Below are positions 16,070-24,211 of a DNA stretch of 64,000 nt, piece by piece. The position numbers and the translations under genes are program-made. Numbering within the stretch: position 1 is the first letter of the stretch; every line of letters begins with the position of its first letter. The DNA is from Leifsonia williamsii (GTDB lineage Bacteria; Actinomycetota; Actinomycetes; Actinomycetales; Microbacteriaceae), in contig NZ_JAROCF010000001.1 of NCBI RefSeq assembly GCF_030433685.1, forward strand, positions 3,348,001 through 3,412,000, in the 5' to 3' direction. Under the pieces are notes generated by a model, which did no database searches, was not told where the DNA came from, and saw only the letters and a program-made list of their open reading frames with translations.

Positions 16070-16940
16070 GCCGCAGGCGCTCTGCCGCCCCCGCGGCGAT
16101 CGCCTCGGCGACCGCGCTCAGAGCGGACGAGCGCAGCGACCACTGGTGCCAGTACAGCGGCACGTCGACCGCGCCCTCCGCATCCAGGACCACCAGGCGA
16201 CCGTCGGCGACGAGCTCGTCGGCCTGCAGGTCGGGCAGCATCCCCCAGCCGAGCCCGAGCAGGGCCGCGGTCACGAACTGCGTGGACGCGGGCACGTAGT
16301 GGCGCGGCGGCCTGGCTCCGGGCGTGAACCGATCGAGGTAGCGGTCCTGCAGCGCGTCCTTGCGGTCGAAGACGAGCATCGGGGCGACCGCGGCGGCCTC
16401 CGGCGTCCACCCCTCCGGGGCCCAGCGCTCGACGAAGGCCGGACTCGCCGCGGCCCGGTAGGTCATCGACCCGAGCGGGGACACCGTGCAGCCCTGCACC
16501 GGCTCGGGGTCGGAGCTGATCGCGGCCATCGCCGTGCCGTCGCGCAGGCGGTCGAGCGTGTGCTCCTGGTCGTCCAGGGTGATGTCGAAGGCGAGGCCCG
16601 GCACCGTGGCGAGCGCCGGCAGCGCCCAGGTGGCGAGCGAGTCGGCGTTGATGACGAGCGGGATGCCCGCGGTCGCGCCCACCTCCCCCGCCAGCTCGGC
16701 CGCGGCCTCCGCCTCCAGCAGGGCGAGCTGCCGGGCGAGGCGCAGCAGCACGCTCCCCGCCTCCGTCGGCTCGATCGGCTTGCTGCGGCGCAGCAGCACG
16801 CGGCCGCTCTGCTCCTCGAGGGCGCGGACGCGCTGGCTGACCGCCGATGGCGTGATGTGCAGCGCGGCGGCGGCCCGGTCGAAGGTGCCGTGGTCGACGG
16901 CGGCCGCCAGGGTGCGGAGGTGCTCGGCGTTCGCTTCCAT
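16008..16940 (-). CDS. lysG: LysR family regulator, LysG/ArgP type
   Basis: A 310-residue regulator. The N-terminal winged HTH (LRTLAAAVDHGTFDRAAAAL, then ITPSAVSQRVRALE) is that of LysG/ArgP proteins, followed by an effector-binding domain (IPLVINADSLATWALPAL). LysG activates the lysine/arginine exporter lysE when basic amino acids accumulate, and a lysE-type gene lies 3 kb away on the plus strand. The usual divergent pair is here split by the phosphoesterase gene. The last ~20 residues are Arg/Pro-rich and antisense to the aminotransferase end. Confidence 0.85.
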   Translation of the reverse strand: MEANAEHLRTLAAAVDHGTFDRAAAALHITPSAVSQRVRALEEQSGRVLLRRSKPIEPTEAGSVLLRLARQLALLEAEAAAELAGEVGATAGIPLVINADSLATWALPALATVPGLAFDITLDDQEHTLDRLRDGTAMAAISSDPEPVQGCTVSPLGSMTYRAAASPAFVERWAPEGWTPEAAAVAPMLVFDRKDALQDRYLDRFTPGARPPRHYVPASTQFVTAALLGLGWGMLPDLQADELVADGRLVVLDAEGAVDVPLYWHQWSLRSSALSAVAEAIAAGAAERLRPTASRAPGRARPRSGRRSPA

Positions 16941-17135
16941 CGACAGCGATGCTAACGGTCGGGGCGGTTCATGAACCAGGCTGATGGAGGTTGCGGGCAG
17001 GGAAACAGCACGTCACGGAAGGGTCCGCTGCCGTTCACGGACGGGTCACAGCGGATGCCTAGCGTTATGAAGTCTCTCAGGAACCTGAGAGGCCACGCAG
17101 ACCGATCCCCCGATCGAGAACAGGAATCCTCACCA

Positions 17136-19781
17136 GTGGCATCCCCCTCCCGACGACAGTCCTCGCTGTCCTCCCGCGTGCGTCGCACGGTCGCCGCGGC
17201 GACGCTCGGCGCGCTCGGCCTCACCGCCGCGGTCGCCGCGACCGCCGTGCCCGCCAGCGCGGCGCCGGCCCCCGCGGCCGGCGACCTGGGCTCGCGCTTC
17301 ACGCTCGCGGTGCTCCCCGACACGCAGTTCTACTCCCGCTACTCCGCGGACCAGTTCACGCCGCGCTACGGCACCGACCCGTTCGCCGTGCAGACCGACT
17401 GGCTCACGAAGAACGCCGACGCGCTCCAGATCCCGTTCGTCACCCACCTCGGTGACGTCGTGGACCAGGTCCACAGGGACGTGGAGTGGCAGGCCGCCGA
17501 CCGGGCGATCCAGACGCTCGACGACGCGAAGCTCCCCTACTCGATCCTCGCGGGTAACCACGACGTGCGGAACAGCAACGACAACCTCTACGACGACCAG
17601 TACAACCTGGCGAACGAGCCGTTCCTGAAGTGGTTCGGCGCCGGCCGCGCGGCCGGGGTGTCGACGTTCGAGGGCAGCGACCCGACCGGGTTCAACCAGT
17701 TCCACATCTTCGAGGCCGACGGGCAGCAGTACCTCGTGCTCGCCCTGTCGTGGCGCGCGTCCGACGCGACCCTCGCGTGGGCGAACCAGGTGCTGAAGGA
17801 CCACCCGACGCTGCCGGCCATCCTCACCACCCACCAGGTGATCAACATCGCCGCCGACGGGGAGACGCCGCTCGAGACCGACTACGGTCTGCGGCTCTGG
17901 GACAAGCTGATCCGGTCGAACGACCAGATCTTCCTCACCCTCAACGGCCACTTCCACGGCGCCTCCCGGCTGACCAAGACGAACGACTTCGGCCACGCCG
18001 TGACCGAGGTCGTCATCGACTACCAGATGGCGTACGAGGGCGGCGACGGCTACCTCGGGCTGTACGAGTTCGACCTCACGAACGACCGGATCAACGTGCA
18101 GACCGCCTCGCCGTGGGTGAAGTTCAAGCCGCAGGACGCGCTGACCCGCTACGACCAGCTCTTCCAGGAGGGGCCGCAGCAGCAGTTCAGCATCCCGATC
18201 GACTTCTCGGAGCGGTTCAAGGGCTTCGCGCCGGACTTCGCGGCCGGCCCCGCCGACACGCCATCGCTCGCGCAGAAGGCCCGCAGCATCCTGGAGGACG
18301 GCTTCACCGGGCCCGACCCCATCTCGACCGAGTTCCCGGGCGCCACGGCCGACTTCCCCGAGGTCGACGGCACGCTCGCCCACTGGCGATTCAACGGCGT
18401 GAAGGGCACCGTCGGCACTGAGACCGTGATCGAGGACGTCGCCGGCGACAACGACCTGCACCGCGCCGACCCCGCGGCCACCAACTCGGTCGGCACAACG
18501 CTGGAGGATGTGACCGTCGCGTCCGGCGACGTCCACGGCTACTCCTCCGACGGCTCGGCGGCGTGCTTCGCGAACTCCAGCGGCTCGCGGTACAGCTACC
18601 TGACGACGGCGGCGGACGCCCCCGTCAACGACGCCGACCTCTCGAAGGGCTTCACCATCGAGACGTTCGTCAAGATGGACGCGTCGTGGGACGCGGCGGC
18701 CAACGGCTGGTCCAAGTTCCTCGTGCACACCGGCAACCGCTCGCGCATCGACGGCTTCGCGCAGACGCCGTGGGACTACACCGCGTCGCCGACGGCGCTC
18801 GGCATCTCGAACCTCCGCGAGTTCCAGTGGACGGGCGTGCCGCAGGACCCGACCAAGGGCGACCGCACGGCCTGGTCGGGTGAGATCATGCCCGGCGCGT
18901 GGTCGCACGTCGCGATCGTCGGCGAGGAGGACGGCACGCTGACCATGTACGTGGACGGCGCCCCGGTGCTCCGCAACACCAGCGACGCCCTCGGCCTCGC
19001 CGCCAACCCGCACATGCCGTGGATCATCGGCGCGGACTGGGTGGACGACGCGGCCCGCAACGGCTGGAACGGCTGCGTCGGCGAGACCCGCATCATCGAC
19101 CACGCGACCGGGCCGGACGAGTGGCTGACCGCGCGCGCCGACCTGACCGGGCTGACGCTGACCGGCGCCCCGACGGGCCAGCTGCCCGCCGGCAGCACGG
19201 TCGCCGCGCTGTCGGGCACGGGCCTCCCCGGCGCGACCGTGACGGTGCGTCCGGCGGGTGCTGCTGCCGCCGCCGTGGCCGCCACGGACGTCGACGCGGC
19301 CCGTGCGGCGGTCGCCGTGGCGGAGACCACGGCCCTCGCCGCCGACGCCTCCGCCACCGCGGTGGTGGGCGACGACGGGAAGTGGACGGCCCGTTTCGCG
19401 CAGCCGCTGACCGCCGGATCGTACGATCTGGCCGTGGCGCAGTCCCTGGGGACGCGCTCCGCGGACCCTGCCCGGGTGACCTTCTCGATCGCGGCCGCGC
19501 CCGGTGAGGTTCCGCCGGGCGAGACGCCGCCCGGCCAGACCCCGCCCGGCCAGACGCCGCCCGGCGGCGAGGTGCCCGGCGGCCAGGTGCCCGGAGGGGA
19601 CGCGCCCGGAGGCGACGAGTCCGGCACGGACGACCCGGCGACCGCCGACCCGGCGGCCTCCGCGCAGGACGAGCTGGCCTCTACCGGTTCGGACCTCGTG
19701 CTGCCGGCGATCCTGGCCCTGCTCGCCCTGGTCGCGGGTGGTGCCGGCGTGATTCTGGCACGCCGCCGTCGCAGCGCCTGA
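17136..19781 (+). CDS. Secreted sortase-anchored calcineurin-like phosphoesterase with LamG-like domain
   Basis: An 881-residue surface protein. A signal peptide covers ~1-40 (ending ASAAPA). The metallophosphoesterase core follows: LPDTQFY near 60, HLGDVVDQ near 103, AGNHDV near 140 and NGHFHG near 270. A LamG-like sandwich spans ~475-670, then an Ala-rich linker and a Pro/Gly repeat tail (PPGETPPGQT) near 790-830. LASTG near 847, a hydrophobic stretch and ARRRR form the sorting signal. GTG 17136 is chosen because it leads straight into the signal peptide; ATG 17067 is possible but lies before the likely transcription start (TAGCGT at 17060-17065). It may release extracellular phosphate. Confidence 0.88.
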   Translation: MASPSRRQSSLSSRVRRTVAAATLGALGLTAAVAATAVPASAAPAPAAGDLGSRFTLAVLPDTQFYSRYSADQFTPRYGTDPFAVQTDWLTKNADALQIPFVTHLGDVVDQVHRDVEWQAADRAIQTLDDAKLPYSILAGNHDVRNSNDNLYDDQYNLANEPFLKWFGAGRAAGVSTFEGSDPTGFNQFHIFEADGQQYLVLALSWRASDATLAWANQVLKDHPTLPAILTTHQVINIAADGETPLETDYGLRLWDKLIRSNDQIFLTLNGHFHGASRLTKTNDFGHAVTEVVIDYQMAYEGGDGYLGLYEFDLTNDRINVQTASPWVKFKPQDALTRYDQLFQEGPQQQFSIPIDFSERFKGFAPDFAAGPADTPSLAQKARSILEDGFTGPDPISTEFPGATADFPEVDGTLAHWRFNGVKGTVGTETVIEDVAGDNDLHRADPAATNSVGTTLEDVTVASGDVHGYSSDGSAACFANSSGSRYSYLTTAADAPVNDADLSKGFTIETFVKMDASWDAAANGWSKFLVHTGNRSRIDGFAQTPWDYTASPTALGISNLREFQWTGVPQDPTKGDRTAWSGEIMPGAWSHVAIVGEEDGTLTMYVDGAPVLRNTSDALGLAANPHMPWIIGADWVDDAARNGWNGCVGETRIIDHATGPDEWLTARADLTGLTLTGAPTGQLPAGSTVAALSGTGLPGATVTVRPAGAAAAAVAATDVDAARAAVAVAETTALAADASATAVVGDDGKWTARFAQPLTAGSYDLAVAQSLGTRSADPARVTFSIAAAPGEVPPGETPPGQTPPGQTPPGGEVPGGQVPGGDAPGGDESGTDDPATADPAASAQDELASTGSDLVLPAILALLALVAGGAGVILARRRRSA

Positions 19782-19792
19782 GGCATGAGCAC

Positions 19793-19827
19793 AGGAGGCC
19801 GTCCCGGTTCGCCGGGGCGGCCTCCTT
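19793..19827 (+). terminator. Rho-independent-type terminator after the phosphoesterase
   Basis: AGGAGGCCGTCCCGG (19793-19807) pairs with CCGGGGCGGCCTCCT (19812-19826) around a TTCG-type loop. It is strong, with only two T's after it. Confidence 0.8.
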
Positions 19828-19912
19828 CCGTGACACGATCTTTAGAGCAGCTGATGCTACGTAAGGAACGTGAGCTGTACTTATGGTAGGTCGCTGCCGT
19901 AGCGTCGAACCG

Positions 19913-20524
19913 ATGTTCAGCAGCACTCTCGGTACGTTCCTGGCCGGCCTCGGCTCCTCCGCCTCCCTCATCGTCGCCATCGGCGCGCAGAACGCGTTCG
20001 TCCTCAGACAGGGGCTGCGCCGGGAGCACGTGCTGCCGATCGTCGCCGTCTGCGTCCTCAGCGATGCGCTGCTGATGGGCGCGGGAGTCGCCGGGATCGG
20101 CGTCCTGGTGAAGAGCGCGCCCGTCGCCCTCGAGATCGTGCGCTGGGCCGGCTTCGCGTTCCTTGTCGGTTACGCCGTCTTCGCCGCGCGCCGGGCCCTG
20201 AAACCGGGCACCCTCACCGCGGGGACGGGAGCCTCCATCTCCCTTCTCGCCGCCGTCGGCACCTGCCTCGCCATCACCTGGCTGAACCCGCATGTGTACC
20301 TCGACACGGTCCTGCTGATCGGCTCCCTGTCGGCGGCGCACGGCGACCCGGGCCGCTGGGTGTTCGGCGCTGGAGCCGCGACCGCGAGCCTGCTCTGGTT
20401 CACCCTCCTGGGCTATGGCGCCCGCCTGGCGGCGCCGGTGTTCGCCCGCCCGGTGGCCTGGCGCGTGCTCGACGCGGGCATCGCCGTGCTGATGCTGGTG
20501 CTGGCGGTGCTGCTGGTCGTCTGA
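19913..20524 (+). CDS. lysE: LysE/ArgO family amino-acid exporter
   Basis: A 203-residue inner-membrane exporter with about six helices. The LysE signature is near the N-terminus (LIVAIGAQNAFVLRQGLRRE) and WLNPHVYLDTVLLIGSL is in the middle. It exports basic amino acids. ATG 19913 lies eight bases after TAGCGT (19899-19905), consistent with a leaderless transcript. The probable activator is the LysG-type protein at 16008-16940. The strong terminator at 19793-19827 isolates it from the gene in front. Confidence 0.92.
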   Translation: MFSSTLGTFLAGLGSSASLIVAIGAQNAFVLRQGLRREHVLPIVAVCVLSDALLMGAGVAGIGVLVKSAPVALEIVRWAGFAFLVGYAVFAARRALKPGTLTAGTGASISLLAAVGTCLAITWLNPHVYLDTVLLIGSLSAAHGDPGRWVFGAGAATASLLWFTLLGYGARLAAPVFARPVAWRVLDAGIAVLMLVLAVLLVV

Positions 20525-20533
20525 GACAACGGC

Positions 20534-21664
20534 TCAAAGAGCGGAGGTGCTCAGCCACGACCGACGGGTGTTGGCGTCATGCAGGACGACGTGAATGAAC
20601 GGTGCTATCCGCCCCCGCTCGGCTGGGTCCGCAAACTCGAGGAACTTGTCGCGAACATCGTCTGCACTGAGCCGATCGGCACCTCCGTTGAACCAGTACA
20701 GGATCAGCTCGGGCGAATATGACGGCATACCGTCCTCACGCTGGCGGTCCTGACCGAGATGGTCGGCAATGTTCTTCCACCACCACTTGTCGGACTCGCC
20801 AAGCGAACAGCCGAAGACGATGAACAACTCCGTGTCGTCGAAGAGGTGGCGGTACCGGAGGTCGTTCTGCGCCCAGAAAGGCTTCGCCAGCCTGAGGGCA
20901 GGATCTTGGTTACCGCGAACACTATTGGGCATGTCGATCCCGAACAGGAGTGAACGCGGGATGCTCTGATGGCCGTGGGGGTGAACGACCTCCGACGTGA
21001 CATAGGAGTAGAAGATGTCTCCCCAGTCTCGTTCAGACGCACCTGGGTCAATCTTGAAGTGGAAGTTGCGGTCCACCGTCTTGTAGGGCCGTGGGTCGAA
21101 CTGAACCTGGTCCAGGTAGACGAAGTCGTCGAGCAAAGACGTGTAGTTGAAGTTGATGAACAAGAAGTTGAACACGTCGAAGTTCCGGATGCCCTTCGGA
21201 AACCGGAGCGAGGCATACTCCGCCGGTTCGAGGTCACCCAAGAACTCCTGCAGCGAAGTGACCGCTGCCCCCGCCTTCATCGAGTCGGCGCCGAGGCGCA
21301 CGAGTAGCGACGCCGGGACGGCGAGTTCCAAGAACTGGGAGAATTGCTCTTGGATGCGCCTCAGCGCGTCGGCCAGATCGATGGCTCGCGTCCGGTCGGC
21401 TCGGAGCATGCCCTCCACGGCCGCCTCGACGTCGCTCCAGTTCTTCTCATCTGCGTCCCGGAGCCGCTCCATCTCACGAAGGATCGGGTTGGACGGGTCA
21501 AAGGACCGCAATTTCAAGAAGTAGTAGAAGCTGGTGTACCGCGTGTCCACCGGCATCGCGTAGTCGTCGGCTACCTGGAGGTCGAACCCGTTACCGACGA
21601 AAGCCATGATGTTGTGCTGCATCTGTGAAGCGTCGAACAATTTCGTGTAATCCCGATGACCCAT
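20534..21664 (-). CDS. AbiH family abortive-infection protein
   Basis: A 376-residue protein with the AbiH N-terminal signature FVGNGFDLQ (residues 22-30) followed by TRYTSFYYFLK. Other family-like stretches are NFNYTSLLDD, VVHPHGH, FGIDMPNSV and LFIVFGCSLGESDKWWW. AbiH proteins are single-gene phage-resistance factors with unknown chemistry. Base composition is lower in GC than neighbours, pointing to transfer. The start could instead be an internal Met (residue 15 or 20). Its best promoter lies beside a 16-C run. Convergent with lysE; no partner gene is present. Confidence 0.85.
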   Translation of the reverse strand: MGHRDYTKLFDASQMQHNIMAFVGNGFDLQVADDYAMPVDTRYTSFYYFLKLRSFDPSNPILREMERLRDADEKNWSDVEAAVEGMLRADRTRAIDLADALRRIQEQFSQFLELAVPASLLVRLGADSMKAGAAVTSLQEFLGDLEPAEYASLRFPKGIRNFDVFNFLFINFNYTSLLDDFVYLDQVQFDPRPYKTVDRNFHFKIDPGASERDWGDIFYSYVTSEVVHPHGHQSIPRSLLFGIDMPNSVRGNQDPALRLAKPFWAQNDLRYRHLFDDTELFIVFGCSLGESDKWWWKNIADHLGQDRQREDGMPSYSPELILYWFNGGADRLSADDVRDKFLEFADPAERGRIAPFIHVVLHDANTRRSWLSTSAL

Positions 21665-21763
21665 TTGGCGGTTTCCTTCTCACTGGCACCGCCCAGCGCG
21701 GCACTCCGACGCTACAGCCGGACGGCGCTCTGGAAAGCCACACATTATCCCTTGGGCGCGAAT

Positions 21764-21779
21764 CCCCCCCCCCCCCCCC
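21764..21779 (-). repeat. C16 homopolymer (G16 on the abiH strand) next to abiH -10
   Basis: Sixteen consecutive C's, four bases after the stop (21783) of the TfoX-like gene read in its direction. On the abiH strand a GATAAT -10 sits at 21749-21744, so a 17-bp-spaced -35 would fall inside the tract (21767-21772). Tracts of this length are prone to slippage and could change promoter strength. It could also be a sequencing length error. Confidence 0.8.
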
Positions 21780-21782
21780 TCT

Positions 21783-22121
21783 CTAACCGGCCAGGAGCGC
21801 ACTCACGTACGCGTACGCCTCGCGCGCATACCCGCTCCATCCCCCTGGCGTCTCGGCCGGCAGCGCCACCCACTCCTTCATCGTGCGCGTGCCCATGGTG
21901 ACGTCGCCGGCGACGCCCGCTGCCATCAGCGCTACCGCCCGTTCGCGCGGCAGCTTCACGATGAGCCGGTCGCCGTGGCCGAGGAACGCGAAGATCTTGC
22001 CGTCGACACGGAGGCCGGGGCTGCGGAACATCGTGCCGAAGCGCACCCGCGGGTCGTCCGCGTACTCCGCCGCCAGCGCGTCGAGCGCCTCCCGGCCGGC
22101 CGTCGCCTCATCCACGAGCAC
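21783..22121 (-). CDS. TfoX N-terminal-domain-like protein
   Basis: A 112-residue single-domain protein. The middle (VRFGTMFRSPGLRVDGKIFA, then DRLIVKLPRERAVAL) and the end (EWVALP, YAREAYAYVSALL) resemble the small TfoX/Sxy-N or MmcQ-like fold found alone in many actinobacteria. The C-terminal TfoX domain is absent, so a competence role should not be assumed. It is transcribed toward abiH, downstream of tRNA-Ala and a strong terminator. Confidence 0.75.
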   Translation of the reverse strand: MLVDEATAGREALDALAAEYADDPRVRFGTMFRSPGLRVDGKIFAFLGHGDRLIVKLPRERAVALMAAGVAGDVTMGTRTMKEWVALPAETPGGWSGYAREAYAYVSALLAG

Positions 22122-22140
22122 AATGTAGAGCCCCGAAACG

Positions 22141-22172
22141 CCGGAAGGCCACCCTCTCGGGTGGCCTTCCGG
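22141..22172 (-). terminator. Strong hairpin terminator after tRNA-Ala
   Basis: CCGGAAGGCCACC (22141-22153) pairs perfectly with GGTGGCCTTCCGG (22160-22172) around six bases. It follows the 3' end of the minus-strand tRNA-Ala and precedes the TfoX-like gene. Confidence 0.85.
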
Positions 22173-22182
22173 ACTTGCCTGG

Positions 22183-22255
22183 TGGAGCTAAGGAGATTCG
22201 AACTCCTGACCTCTTCGATGCGAACGAAGCGCGCTACCAACTGCGCCATAGCCCC
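22183..22255 (-). tRNA. tRNA-Ala (anticodon CGC)
   Basis: A 73-nt cloverleaf with CCA encoded at 22182-22180. The acceptor GGGGCTA pairs with TAGCTCC, giving the G3:U70 pair that identifies alanine tRNA. The anticodon arm CTTCG-TTCGCAT-CGAAG reads CGC, and the T-loop is TTCGAAT. It decodes GCG, a frequent codon at this GC content. Confidence 0.97.
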
Positions 22256-22313
22256 GGGGAACTGCTTAGAAACAATAGCACCCGAACGGGTCCAGATCGA
22301 AATCGAGCACCGC

Positions 22314-23423
22314 TCAGCTCGCGGCCCGGCGGCGACGGAGCACGGCGTCGAGGTCGAGAGCGCGGTCGTCCATCCCGTCGACGATGCCCATGCTCGCGTA
22401 GCGGCTCGGCGCCTCCACGACCGGGGCAGCAGCGACGGGAGCAGCGGGTGCGGCGGCCGAGGCGACGGGCGCCTCCGCAACGCCGGCAGCGGCAGCGGGC
22501 GCCGCCGCGACCGGGCGCAGCGGCACAGGCGCGGGCGCGGCAGGAGCGACCTCCGCGGCCTTCCGCTCGAAGTCCGCGCGGGCCGCGGCCCGGCGCAGCT
22601 CGGTGGCGGCGTCGATCGACGCCATGGCGGCGGCGGCCACGGTGCCCGGAGAGAGGTGCAGCGGCTTCGGCAGGGGCTGCGGCGTCCAGCTCTGCCGCAG
22701 GCGCTCCTGCACCGGGAGGTCGTGCTGGGCGTCGTCGTACAGCTCCGGCGCGGGAGGCGAGTACGGCGCGACGATGGACGCCGCGGGCACGGCCTCCTGC
22801 GGACGCGCCAGACGGGTCAGCATCCCGACCGACGCGACGCCGAGCGCGGCCGACAGCGCCGGCACGAGCCAGATGCCGGTCGACGCCATGAGTGCGGTGC
22901 CCCAGGCGACGCCGACGGCGGCGACCACGAGAGCGAGAGTCGAGAGCGAGCGCGCGCGGCGCAGGCGACGGCGGCGCTGCGGGGAGAGTGTGGAGGGGCG
23001 GGTCGCGGCGGCGAGGACGCGTGCGCGCTGCGCAGCGGCGGCCCGGGCGGCGCGCTCGACCGCGATCGCCTCGGCGGCGGCACGCTCCGCCTCCTCGGCG
23101 GCACGACGGCGCTCCTCCGCGATCGCCTGCTCACGGCGGGCATGCGCGGCGGCCTCGGCGCGGGCGACGGCCATGCGCTTCTCCTCCGCCTTGCGCAGGA
23201 TGCGCTGCTGCTCGGCGACCGTGCGCGCCGTCGCCTCCATCCGCACCTCGGCGGGCAGCTCGCTCGTCTCCGCCAGGATGCGCAGCGTCTGCTGCAGCCG
23301 CACGGCGTTGCGCTCCGTCGCGAGGTACTCGCGCCGGCGCAGCCACACCGGGATCAGATAGGCCACCCAGAGGGCGGCCGCGATGGCGACGACCACCCCA
23401 CCGCCCATCACATCCCCGTTCAT
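22314..23423 (-). CDS. GlpR/SepX-like membrane protein (cell division, putative)
   Basis: A 369-residue protein with one N-terminal helix (residues ~8-25), a long Ala/Arg/Glu helical cytoplasmic stretch (~45-135, coiled-coil-like), two adjacent helices (~158-205) and a Pro/Ala-rich C-terminal tail. This topology and its place after galU and a RimJ-type acetyltransferase match the GlpR/SepX proteins, which localise at division sites and in Corynebacterium bind the gephyrin-like Glp. The MoeA/Glp-like gene usually found in such clusters is not here. Assignment rests on context and topology, not on a motif. Confidence 0.65.
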   Translation of the reverse strand: MNGDVMGGGVVVAIAAALWVAYLIPVWLRRREYLATERNAVRLQQTLRILAETSELPAEVRMEATARTVAEQQRILRKAEEKRMAVARAEAAAHARREQAIAEERRRAAEEAERAAAEAIAVERAARAAAAQRARVLAAATRPSTLSPQRRRRLRRARSLSTLALVVAAVGVAWGTALMASTGIWLVPALSAALGVASVGMLTRLARPQEAVPAASIVAPYSPPAPELYDDAQHDLPVQERLRQSWTPQPLPKPLHLSPGTVAAAAMASIDAATELRRAAARADFERKAAEVAPAAPAPVPLRPVAAAPAAAAGVAEAPVASAAAPAAPVAAAPVVEAPSRYASMGIVDGMDDRALDLDAVLRRRRAAS

Positions 23424-23505
23424 GCCTCTACGGTAGAGGCCCGGGGGCGCGCGCCCCCGGCAGTGAACGGGTGTGTCTTCCCCTCAGCGCCCGTGGAGTG
23501 GACGT

Positions 23506-24168
23506 TCAGCGAACGCGCGCCACCGGCAGAGGGTTGGCGGAGGCGGCGCGGTCCTCCGCGGTGATGGTCGCGGCGTCCGCCGGCGCGTTGCCGTCGAGCC
23601 AGCGCCGCAGCACGCCCTGGGTCAGCTCCTCCGAGACGAGGCCGAAGCAGAAGTGGTCGCGCCAGTCGCCGTTGATGTGGATGTAGCGGCGGCGCAGCCC
23701 CTCGTAGCGGAAGCCCAGCTTCTCGACCACGCGGAGGCTCGGGGCGTTCTCGGGCCGGATGCAGATCTCCATCCGGTGCAGGCCGAGCTGGTAGAAGCAG
23801 TAGTCGGTGGCGAGCGCCACCGCGGTCGGCGTGATGTTGTGGCCGGCGAACCGCTCGGCGATCCAGTAGCCGATGGTCGCGCTCGACAGCGACCCGTACG
23901 TGATCGACGACACGTTCAGTTGGCCGGCGAGCTCGCCGTCGTACTCCACGATGAAGGGGAGGCCGTGGCCGGCGCGTGCGTTCGCCAGCAGGGAGCGGAT
24001 GCTCGCCCGCGTGTCGAAGGCTCCCGCCGAGTAGGGGCTCGTCGCCTCCCACTGCCGCAGCCACGAGCGGTTCTCGAGCAGGGAGCGCTCGAGCGCACGT
24101 GCGTCGCGCAGACGGATGGGCCGCAACCCCACCCGGCCCTCGCCGAGCGTGGGGATCACGATCGCCAC
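23506..24168 (-). CDS. GNAT family N-acetyltransferase (RimJ/RimL-like)
   Basis: A 220-residue acetyltransferase of the ribosomal-protein-type GNAT group. It has an RLRPIRLRDARALE-like opening, GYWIAERFAGHNITPTA leading into the acetyl-CoA loop, IRPENAPSLRVVEKLGF and a GLRRRYIHINGDWRDH end. The second half of the fold is complete. It lies between galU and the GlpR/SepX-like gene in the same orientation, an order conserved in actinobacteria. The protein substrate is unknown. Confidence 0.88.
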   Translation of the reverse strand: MAIVIPTLGEGRVGLRPIRLRDARALERSLLENRSWLRQWEATSPYSAGAFDTRASIRSLLANARAGHGLPFIVEYDGELAGQLNVSSITYGSLSSATIGYWIAERFAGHNITPTAVALATDYCFYQLGLHRMEICIRPENAPSLRVVEKLGFRYEGLRRRYIHINGDWRDHFCFGLVSEELTQGVLRRWLDGNAPADAATITAEDRAASANPLPVARVR

Positions 24169-24211
24169 GTACTCCTCCTTCGTCGTCTGTCGATCCTCCG
24201 CCGCTGGTGGC

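Noticed and set aside
17074..17091. Hairpin CTCTCAGG/CCTGAGAG, a possible riboswitch piece before the phosphoesterase
   Set aside because: A single 7-8-bp hairpin with no other conserved element of glycine or c-di-AMP riboswitches. Possibly an RNA-stability element at most.
20534..22255. AbiH plus TfoX-like gene as a genomic island inserted at tRNA-Ala
   Set aside because: I found no direct repeat of the tRNA 3' end near abiH and no integrase. The composition of the TfoX-like gene is normal for the window.
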